A stretch of 11,362 nucleotides of DNA from Alphaproteobacteria bacterium (GTDB lineage: Bacteria; Pseudomonadota; Alphaproteobacteria; Rickettsiales; SXRF01): positions 1 to 11,362 of the forward strand of contig JAFATP010000245.1 in NCBI GenBank assembly GCA_019243895.1, given 5' to 3'. The notes beneath the pieces are model-generated. The model was given only the letters and a program-made list of their open reading frames with translations. It was not told the DNA's origin and did no database searches. The position numbers and the translations under genes were made by a program. How positions within the stretch are numbered: the first letter of the stretch is position 1; each line of letters starts with the position of its first letter. Positions 1-5,136 of the stretch are shown in pieces.

Positions 1-193
1 CGGCCACGTCTTTCGTAACGCCCTTGCCGTGATAATAAATATAGCCGAGATGGTTTTGCGTCTCCAGGCTGCCGGCACCGGCGGCGACGTGCGACAGGCC
101 CGTGTGCAGGGCGCTGCCGGGCATCAACAGCCACACGACGGCAAGCGGAATCATCACCGCCGCGAAGAACTTTATCCATTTCTCCCTGGTCAT
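1..193 (-). CDS. Sel1-repeat (TPR-like) exported or membrane-anchored protein, N-terminal part only
   Basis: This is a partial gene: the first 64 codons are present and the rest lies beyond the left edge. The ATG at 193-191 is preceded in frame by a TAA only a few codons upstream, so no longer start is possible. The N-terminus has a short basic stretch (MTREKWIK) followed by a hydrophobic segment at about residues 9-24 (FFAAVMIPLAVVWLLM), which is either a signal peptide or a membrane anchor. Residues about 45-64 read TQNHLGYIYYHGKGVTKDVA, which matches the helix-turn core of a Sel1 repeat (LGxxYxxGxGVxxDxxKA). Sel1 repeats are alpha/alpha solenoids that mediate protein-protein contacts, often in the envelope or in secreted proteins. 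The number of repeats and any extra domain cannot be seen. No clear Shine-Dalgarno sequence is visible. The specific function is unknown. Confidence 0.72.
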   Translation of the reverse strand, partial: MTREKWIKFFAAVMIPLAVVWLLMPGSALHTGLSHVAAGAGSLETQNHLGYIYYHGKGVTKDVA

Positions 194-225
194 CGCCGCG
201 CCACTTTAGCAAATGCGGCGGCGAA

Positions 226-253
226 GTCACTGGATTCGTTCAAAGCCAGTGAC
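226..253. repeat. Inverted repeat (8-bp arms) between the Sel1 gene and tRNA-Trp
   Basis: GTCACTGG at 226-233 is the exact reverse complement of CCAGTGAC at 246-253, with a 12-nt spacer. It ends six bases before the candidate -35 box of tRNA-Trp and lies about 30 nt upstream of the minus-strand Sel1 gene start. It could be an operator for either divergent unit or a chance palindrome. There is no T-run, so a terminator is unlikely. Confidence 0.35.
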
Positions 254-258
254 AGTGC

Positions 259-286
259 TGGACAACGCGCGCCGGTCTGCTATAAA
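259..286 (+). promoter_or_regulatory. Candidate sigma70-type promoter for tRNA-Trp
   Basis: TGGACA at 259-264 resembles a -35 box and TATAAA at 281-286 a -10 box, with a 16-nt spacer. A TGC just before the -10 also gives an extended -10 (TGnTATAAA). Transcription would begin near 293, leaving a precursor leader of about 75 nt before the tRNA. This is the only convincing promoter in the 174-nt gap between the Sel1 gene and the tRNA. It was assigned by consensus match only. Confidence 0.5.
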
Positions 287-367
287 CGCCGCCGCTGCGT
301 GAACCGCCGCCTGTGATGCGCGCGTCACTCTTTCGCTGACGCACCACTTGTTCGCCGTTTGGCACAT

Positions 368-443
368 AGGAGTGTAGCTCAATTGGTAGAGCACCGGTCT
401 CCAAAACCGGGGGTTGCAGGTTCGAGTCCTGTCGCTCCTGCCA
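368..443 (+). tRNA. tRNA-Trp (anticodon CCA)
   Basis: The sequence folds as a complete cloverleaf. The acceptor stem AGGAGTG (368-374) pairs with CGCTCCT (433-439) with one G-U pair. The D-arm contains GGTAGAGC. The anticodon stem CCGGT/ACCGG encloses the loop CTCCAAA, with CCA at 401-403, and the T-arm has the usual TTCGAGTCC core. The discriminator base is G440 and the CCA end is encoded at 441-443. CCA reads UGG, so the tRNA carries tryptophan. In many proteobacteria tRNA-Trp sits directly before secE-nusG; here the next gene is an unrelated convergent one. No terminator hairpin is evident in the 34 nt before the end of that gene. Confidence 0.98.
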
Positions 444-477
444 GCGTTGAGCTCCACTGTTACGTGCGTTCTTACTC

Positions 478-981
478 TTAATGGATTACGTCGATTACGC
501 CCATGCCGTGACCTATCTGGCTTTCCGGACTCGCCGGAGGCGGGCCGGCCTGCCTTTGGGCGGGCGGATGCCACTGCGCCGGATCATAGGTGAAGCTAAT
601 GCCCTGCCACACGCTGTAAGCATTACGCGGCAGACCGAGATCGCCGATGCGGCAGGAAGCGGCCGCCGTCAGTGCGCCTAAACTTACGCGCTGAAATAAC
701 GGATCGGTGCGGAAACGCTGTTCATCAGCGCTGTCCAGATGAACGTGACGGGGCACGCCGCTTTGGTCGAACTCAATATTCACCGTCACCTGATGCGGCG
801 GCGCCACACTCGCCCATGCGGCCAGGTCAGGCTGCCAACAACTCAGCAGCCGCGCGGTGACCGCTTGAAGCTGCGGTTCCGGCAATGAGCGGGCTGCTGC
901 CGCGGCGGGCCATGCGTGAGCGGATAATACCGCAACGGCGGCGGTAACGCTTAAGGTCGTCGCGAATTGATTAAAAGCCAT
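478..981 (-). CDS. Small exported protein with a TolA/TonB C-terminal-like domain
   Basis: The 167-residue product begins with an uncleaved-looking basic-poor but hydrophobic leader (residues 8-30, ending AWPAAAAA), which reads as a Sec signal peptide, so a periplasmic location is inferred. Residues about 35-135 resemble the C-terminal domain of alphaproteobacterial TolA/TonB proteins. There is a first Cys in SCWQPD (C48), then a beta strand VTVNIEFDQSG, then D-PLFQRVSLGALTAAASC with a second Cys (C110), then LP-AYSVW--ISFTYDP. The two Cys could form a disulfide, as in TolA domain III. A Pro-rich tail follows (about 138-152). Unlike TolA it has no membrane anchor plus long coiled coil: it is essentially the globular domain alone. 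No tol-pal genes are nearby. It has its own candidate promoter and an AGGA ribosome binding site 4 nt before the ATG. The fold assignment is by pattern and moderately sure; the role is unknown. Confidence 0.75.
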   Translation of the reverse strand: MAFNQFATTLSVTAAVAVLSAHAWPAAAAARSLPEPQLQAVTARLLSCWQPDLAAWASVAPPHQVTVNIEFDQSGVPRHVHLDSADEQRFRTDPLFQRVSLGALTAAASCRIGDLGLPRNAYSVWQGISFTYDPAQWHPPAQRQAGPPPASPESQIGHGMGVIDVIH

Positions 982-1007
982 GCATTCCTACTTTCGTCGT
1001 TTCTGAA

Positions 1008-1037
1008 ATTATTGTTTACGATGCCTGAAGGTTCCAA
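1008..1037 (-). promoter_or_regulatory. Candidate promoter of the TolA-C-like gene
   Basis: On the minus strand, TTGGAA (1037-1032) and AATAAT (1008-1013 on the plus strand) are separated by 18 nt and match the -35 and -10 consensus at 4/6 and 5/6 positions. Transcription would start near 1001, giving a leader of about 20 nt that contains the AGGA at 989-986. It was assigned by consensus only. Confidence 0.4.
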
Positions 1038-1106
1038 TAAAAGAAGCGCAGCGGATTGCACTTTCTCGCTGCAAGCCTGCCGTGAAGACACCATATAGAA
1101 AATTTA

Positions 1107-1167
1107 TTGTATATGTTTTCTTTTTCCTATCATTAATTTTACTCAATTCTCACCTCTTTATAAGGAG
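1107..1167 (+). promoter_or_regulatory. AT-rich upstream region and strong ribosome binding site of the His/Met-rich gene
   Basis: The stretch from about 1090 to 1160 is much more AT-rich than the rest of the window, as expected for a promoter. A weak candidate is TTGTAT (1107-1112) with TATCAT (1128-1133), but the 15-nt spacing is short, so the exact promoter is uncertain. TAAGGAG at 1161-1167, 6 nt before the ATG at 1174, is the best Shine-Dalgarno sequence in the left half of the window and fixes the start of the next gene. Confidence 0.4.
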
Positions 1168-1173
1168 AATCCT

Positions 1174-1410
1174 ATGAAGAAACTAGTTTTTTTGGCGGCT
1201 GCGGTGACAATGCTGTCCAGCATCCCCGCCTATGCGCATATGAGGGAAGAGCCGCAAGGCATGATGATGAAAGAGCATCCCTTCGCTCCGTGCTATCCTC
1301 ATAGCCACCGGCACCGCAATTCCGACGAGAAGAGCGTGTATTGGTGGGAGCATCAGCCCGGTTATTTCCATGATACCGAAAAGCGCTGGGATACCGGCGG
1401 TCGCCGCTAG
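1174..1410 (+). CDS. Small exported His/Met-rich protein, possible metal binder
   Basis: The 78-residue product starts with a textbook signal peptide: MKK, then a hydrophobic core LVFLAAAVTMLSS, then IPAYA with predicted cleavage after A21. The mature part of 57 residues holds seven His (H22, 35, 43, 45, 47, 60, 66), four Met (M23 and M30-32) and one Cys (C40). It includes a His cluster HSHRH and an MMM run. It also has aromatic residues (YWW, F) and is rich in charged residues, with no membrane segment. I do not recognise a named family. His/Met clusters in small periplasmic proteins often bind copper, nickel or zinc, so a metal-buffering role is a reasonable but untested inference. It is preceded by a strong ribosome binding site and followed by a hairpin, so it is likely its own abundant transcript. 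The signal peptide and strong TAAGGAG support it being a real gene despite its size. Confidence 0.8.
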   Translation: MKKLVFLAAAVTMLSSIPAYAHMREEPQGMMMKEHPFAPCYPHSHRHRNSDEKSVYWWEHQPGYFHDTEKRWDTGGRR

Positions 1411-1426
1411 CCGTTAATCTCTCATG

Positions 1427-1463
1427 CCGGCACTCCGCGGGCGTGGAGTGCCGGTTCATTTCT
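1427..1463 (+). terminator. Hairpin terminator or attenuator after the His/Met-rich gene
   Basis: CCGGCACTCC at 1427-1436 pairs perfectly with GGAGTGCCGG at 1445-1454 around an 8-nt loop. The tail (TTCATTTCT) is only moderately T-rich, so termination may be partial and some read-through into the antiporter and efflux genes is possible. It begins 16 nt after the stop codon of the small gene and ends 20 nt before the next ATG. Confidence 0.65.
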
Positions 1464-1474
1464 GAACATGCGTA

Positions 1475-2470
1475 ATGTATCTTTCCATACTCCTACTGCT
1501 GTGTTGCGCGGTAGCCATTTATGCCGCATGTGAATTCTTCGTCAACGGCATCGAGTGGCTCGGCCGCAAGCTGGAAATCAGTGAAACCGCCACCGGCACG
1601 GTTTTAGCCGCTTTCGGCACCGCGCTGCCGGAAAGCGCCGTCACCTTTGTCGCCGTCGCCGTCGGCGCATCGGCGGCGCAGAAAGAAATCGGCGTAGGCG
1701 CGGCGCTGGGAGGGCCGCTGGTGCTGGCAACCCTCTCTTATGCGCTGGTGGGACTGGTGCTGCTCTTTAACGTCAAACGCCTGCAACGCAAGGGTTCCCG
1801 CCTTTTAATGGATCAGCGCCGCTTAAGCCGCGACCAGGTCTGGTTCCTCTCCATCTTCATTCTCAAAATCGGGCTGGGCCTGGTGCTGTTTACCGGAAAA
1901 TCCTGGTTCGGCTTGTTTTTCCTCGGCGCTTACGGGCTGTACATCTGGAAAGAAATACGGATGGCGGGCGCAAAGCCTACCGACCTGCTAAAGCCTTTAA
2001 TTTTGCGGCCGCGCGCGAAAAATCCTTCATTCGGGTGGATAACGCTGCAAACGGGAGGCGCATTGATCGTCATAGGCATCGCTTCGCGTATGTTCGTGCT
2101 TCAGCTGGAAGGCATGGGGCCGTGGCTGGGCATGTCGGCGCAGCTGGTATCGCTGCTGTTGAGCCCTATCGCTACGGAGCTTCCCGAAACCGTCAACGCG
2201 GTGATCTGGGTGCGGCAGGGAAAAGAGCGGCTGGCATTGGCGAATATTTCCGGCGCCATGATGATTCAGGCCACCGTGCCGAGCGCGCTTGGCATCCTCT
2301 TCACCCCCTGGCTGTTCGATGTGCCGCTCATCATCGCCGGCCTCATCACCACCATTGCCGTGCTGGTGCTGTTCGTTCTTTTTCATCGCGGAAAGGTATC
2401 CGGCGCGGGGCTGCTGCCGCTGGGCACCTTGTATCTCCTGTTTATCGCACTGGTCGCCCATTACGCATAA
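1475..2470 (+). CDS. CaCA-superfamily (sodium/calcium exchanger type) cation antiporter
   Basis: This 331-residue, very hydrophobic inner-membrane protein has about ten predicted membrane segments in two inverted halves, separated by a basic loop (about 101-121 and 160-190). That is the usual architecture of prokaryotic Ca2+(or other cation)/H+ or Na+ exchangers. The alpha-1 motif is FGTALPESAVT (catalytic-type E53) and alpha-2 is SPIATELPETVNA (E238). These match the G-T/S-S/A-LPE signature whose Glu binds the transported ion in NCX proteins. The second part of each repeat departs from the usual GNxxGSNxxN: it reads GVGAALGGPLVLATL in the first half and LANISGAMMIQATVPSALG in the second, so the cation specificity is open. 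The start ATG has no clear Shine-Dalgarno. It lies 27 nt before the efflux outer-membrane gene on the same strand and is probably cotranscribed with it. Confidence 0.87.
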   Translation: MYLSILLLLCCAVAIYAACEFFVNGIEWLGRKLEISETATGTVLAAFGTALPESAVTFVAVAVGASAAQKEIGVGAALGGPLVLATLSYALVGLVLLFNVKRLQRKGSRLLMDQRRLSRDQVWFLSIFILKIGLGLVLFTGKSWFGLFFLGAYGLYIWKEIRMAGAKPTDLLKPLILRPRAKNPSFGWITLQTGGALIVIGIASRMFVLQLEGMGPWLGMSAQLVSLLLSPIATELPETVNAVIWVRQGKERLALANISGAMMIQATVPSALGILFTPWLFDVPLIIAGLITTIAVLVLFVLFHRGKVSGAGLLPLGTLYLLFIALVAHYA

Positions 2471-2497
2471 TTGCGCGTTTCCTTTTAACTTCATTCT

Positions 2498-4003
2498 ATG
2501 GCAATATGCCGCCTGTTTATGCCTTTTTCTCGCCGTTCTCTTCTCCTGCCCCTGATCCTCACCCTCTCCGCCTGTGCTGTCGGGCCGGATTTCCTGCGTC
2601 CGCTTTTGCCGGAATCGGCGGGTTATGCGCCGGAGCCATTGCCGCCACAAATCGCCGCGCCGGATACATCAACAATACAGAAATTTGCACCCGGGCAGGA
2701 CATCGCCGCACAATGGTGGACGGCATATGAATCGCCGCCGCTGAATAAGCTGGTGGAACAAGCCTTCGCCGCCAACCCGGATCTTCAGGCGGCGCAGGCG
2801 GCGCTGCGGCAGGCGCAGGAAACGCTTTCCGCCAAGGAGGGAAGTTATTTTCCCACCGTCGACGCCGGCCTCTCCGTCACCCGCGAAAAACTGAGTCCCG
2901 CCGCGTTCGGGCAGGTTGGCGCGCCCAGCTCCATCTTCACGCTGCACAACGCCTCCGTAAGCGTCGCCTATTCGCTGGACGTCTTCGGCGGCACCCGCCG
3001 CGGCCTGGAGGCGTTGCGGGCGCAGACGGAAGCGCAGCGCTTCCAGCTGGAAGCGGCCTCCATCACCGTGGCGGCGAACGTGGTGACGGCGGCGGTGCAG
3101 GAAGCTTCCGTCAAAGGCCAGATCGCCGCCACGCAGGAGATCATCGAAATCCAGCAGCATCAGCGGGACGTGCTGCAACGTCAGTTCGAATTAGGCGCCA
3201 TCGCCAAATCACCGCTGCTGGCGCAGGAGGCCGCGTTGGCGCAGACGCTGGCGCAACTGCCGCCGTTGCAGAAAGAGCTGGGGCGGTTGCGCAATCAGCT
3301 GAAAGCCTATACCGGCCGTTTCCCCAGCGCGGAGCTGGAAGAGAGCTTCGATCTTGCCACGCTGCATCTGCCGGACACGCTTCCGGTGAGCCTGCCCTCC
3401 GCGCTGGTGGAGCAGCGGCCCGACATCCGCGCCGCCGAAGCGCATCTGCATGTGGCAAGCGCACAGATCGGCATTGCCACCGCCAATATGCTGCCGCAGG
3501 TGAATCTGACGGCGGATTACGGCTTCACCTCGGTGGCCACCGGCACGTTATTTTCCCCCGGCTCGGTGGTGTGGAACGCGGGCGCGGGATTGACGCAGCC
3601 CCTCTTCCACGGCGGCGAATTGCTGCATGAGCGTCGCGCGGCGGTGGCCGCTTATGACGAGGCGGAGGCGCAATACCGCAGCACGGTGCTGCTGGCGTTT
3701 CAGAATGTGGCCGACACGCTGCGCGCGCTGCAATCGGATGCCGATGCCCTGAGCGCGCAGGCGGTGGCGGTGCGCGCCGCGCAGGATAATCTCACCCTGG
3801 TGCATGATCAATTCCAGATGGGCGCCATTAATTACCTGGCGCTGCTGGATGCGCAGCGCACTTATAACCAAACCAAGATTGCGCTGGTGCAGGCGCAGGC
3901 GGCGCGCTATGCCGATACGGCGGCCCTGTTCCTGGCGCTGGGGGGCGGCTGGTGGAACCGTGCGGAAGAAAAGGTCAGCGAGGAGAAAAAAAGCAATGGC
4001 TAA
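2498..4003 (+). CDS. Outer-membrane efflux lipoprotein, OprM/NodT type (TolC superfamily)
   Basis: The 501-residue product is the outer-membrane channel of a tripartite efflux pump. It has a lipoprotein signal: SRRSLLLPLILTLSAC, with lipobox LSAC and the lipidated Cys at residue 26, followed by the family hallmark VGPDFLRP. Two outer membrane efflux protein repeats follow. The first is at about residues 80-270 (begins PLNKLVEQAFAANPDLQAA) and the second at about 302-485 (ALVEQRPDIRAAEAHL, then NMLPQVNLTADYG). Each has long heptad-like helices rich in Ala, Gln and Leu that build the periplasmic tunnel. An internal ATG at 2519 (M8) gives a more typical lipoprotein leader and is an alternative start; neither has a clear Shine-Dalgarno. 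The C-terminal tail is charged (EEKVSEEKKSNG) and carries the ribosome binding site of the adaptor gene, which it overlaps by 8 nt. Confidence 0.95.
   Translation: MAICRLFMPFSRRSLLLPLILTLSACAVGPDFLRPLLPESAGYAPEPLPPQIAAPDTSTIQKFAPGQDIAAQWWTAYESPPLNKLVEQAFAANPDLQAAQAALRQAQETLSAKEGSYFPTVDAGLSVTREKLSPAAFGQVGAPSSIFTLHNASVSVAYSLDVFGGTRRGLEALRAQTEAQRFQLEAASITVAANVVTAAVQEASVKGQIAATQEIIEIQQHQRDVLQRQFELGAIAKSPLLAQEAALAQTLAQLPPLQKELGRLRNQLKAYTGRFPSAELEESFDLATLHLPDTLPVSLPSALVEQRPDIRAAEAHLHVASAQIGIATANMLPQVNLTADYGFTSVATGTLFSPGSVVWNAGAGLTQPLFHGGELLHERRAAVAAYDEAEAQYRSTVLLAFQNVADTLRALQSDADALSAQAVAVRAAQDNLTLVHDQFQMGAINYLALLDAQRTYNQTKIALVQAQAARYADTAALFLALGGGWWNRAEEKVSEEKKSNG
3981..3985 (+). promoter_or_regulatory. 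Ribosome binding site that fixes the adaptor gene start
   Basis: AGGAG lies 10 nt before the ATG at 3996, inside the last codons of the outer-membrane gene. It supports this ATG over the much longer open frame that extends upstream to 3804, whose added segment is Arg/Trp-rich out-of-frame sequence with no family similarity. Confidence 0.7.
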
Positions 4004-5126
4004 GCGCATGATTATCATGTTGATCGCGGTGGGCGTGGTGCTGGGCGCGGTATTCGCCTGGGAGGCGTTCACCTCTCACATGATGAAGCAATACATGTCC
4101 TCCATGGGAAGCCAGCCGCAAACGGTCTCCACCGTCAAGGCGGAATATCAGGAATGGCAGCCGCGCTTTGAAGCAGTGGGCACTCTGCGCGCCATCAAAG
4201 GGGTGGATATCGCGGCGGAGGTGCCGGGCATCGTGGAAGCCATTCATTTCGAGTCCGGCGACGATGTCAAAGCCGGTGCCGCACTGGTGTCGCTGCGCGC
4301 CGAAAACGATGTGGCCCGGCTGCGTTCGCTGGAGGCGGCGGCCAAGCTTGCCGAAACCACTTACGAGCGCGATAAGAAGCAATTCCAGGCCCAGGCCATT
4401 TCGCAAGCGGCGCTGGACATCGACGCCGCCAACCTGCAAGGCGCCGCCGCGCAGGCGGCGGAGCAGCGCGCCGTGGTGGAAAAGAAATCCATCCGCGCGC
4501 CGTTTGCCGGCCATCTCGGCCTGCGCCAGGTGGATCTGGGGCAATACCTGAATCCCGGCGCGCCGATCGTCACGCTGCAGGCGCTGGACCCGCTCTATCT
4601 GGATTTCTATCTGCCGCAACAGGCCCTCTCCCAGATCAAGCCGGGGCAGAAAGCGATCGTGAAAAGCGACGCCTATCCCGACAAGGTCTTCGACGGCGGA
4701 CTGGCCGCGGTAAACCCAAAAGTGGATGAGAGCACCCGCAACGTCGCCCTGCGCGCCCTGTTACCGAATCCGGATCATACGCTGCTGCCCGGCATGTATG
4801 CCACGGTGGATATCGAAACCGGCGCGCCGCAGCGCCTGCTGACCCTGCCCCAGACCGCCGTCACCTTCAACCCGTACGGCAGCACGGTGTTTCTGGTGGA
4901 GGAAAAGGGCAAGGACGAGAAAGGAAATCCCAAGCTGGTCGCCAAGCAGAGCTTCGTCACCACCGGCGAAAAACGCGGTGATCAGGTGGCCATTCTCAAA
5001 GGGGTCAACGAGGGCGATACCGTGGTCATCTCCGGGCAGATCAAGCTGCAAAACGGCACGCCGGTGGTGGTCGATAACAGCATCGTGCCAAGCAATGACG
5101 CCGCCCCGGCGCCGCCCGATCAATGA
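3996..5126 (+). CDS. RND efflux periplasmic adaptor subunit (HlyD/AcrA family, MexH-like)
   Basis: The 376-residue adaptor links the inner-membrane pump to the outer-membrane channel. An N-terminal hydrophobic segment (about residues 5-22, IIMLIAVGVVLGAVFAW) without a lipobox suggests a signal anchor rather than a lipoprotein. The lipoyl half-motif at about 70-100 contains AAEVPGIVEAIHFESGDDVKAG. An Ala/Gln-rich helical hairpin spans about 101-163. The second lipoyl half at about 167-194 contains IRAPFAGHLGLRQVDLGQYL. A beta-barrel domain follows at about 198-285 (NPKVDESTRNVALRALL, LLPGMYATVDI) and a membrane-proximal domain to about 360 (VTTGEKRGDQVAILKGVNEGD). Length and domain order are normal for the family. 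It overlaps the channel gene by 8 nt and is followed by the pump gene after 10 nt, so the three are almost surely one operon. The Pro/Ala-rich tail is probably disordered. Confidence 0.95.
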   Translation: MAKRMIIMLIAVGVVLGAVFAWEAFTSHMMKQYMSSMGSQPQTVSTVKAEYQEWQPRFEAVGTLRAIKGVDIAAEVPGIVEAIHFESGDDVKAGAALVSLRAENDVARLRSLEAAAKLAETTYERDKKQFQAQAISQAALDIDAANLQGAAAQAAEQRAVVEKKSIRAPFAGHLGLRQVDLGQYLNPGAPIVTLQALDPLYLDFYLPQQALSQIKPGQKAIVKSDAYPDKVFDGGLAAVNPKVDESTRNVALRALLPNPDHTLLPGMYATVDIETGAPQRLLTLPQTAVTFNPYGSTVFLVEEKGKDEKGNPKLVAKQSFVTTGEKRGDQVAILKGVNEGDTVVISGQIKLQNGTPVVVDNSIVPSNDAAPAPPDQ

Positions 5127-5136
5127 GCCGCAGCCG

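Noticed and set aside
29..316. Plus-strand 95-codon open frame at the left edge
   Set aside because: The minus strand of the same stretch encodes a signal-type segment followed by a clear Sel1 repeat, whereas the plus frame has no recognisable pattern.
2027..2730. Open frames of 207 (minus) and 231 (plus) codons across the antiporter and efflux-channel genes
   Set aside because: Both are composition shadows of well-supported genes, rich in Arg, His and Gly, with no family pattern or ribosome binding site.
3804..3995. Upstream extension of the adaptor gene by 64 codons
   Set aside because: It lies within the outer-membrane gene, is Arg/Trp-rich and unlike any adaptor; AGGAG before the ATG at 3996 gives a normal-length adaptor.
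4978..5136. Upstream extension of the RND pump gene by 53 codons
   Set aside because: It lies in the end of the adaptor gene and has no RND similarity; starts at 5137 or 5167 give a normal N-terminus.
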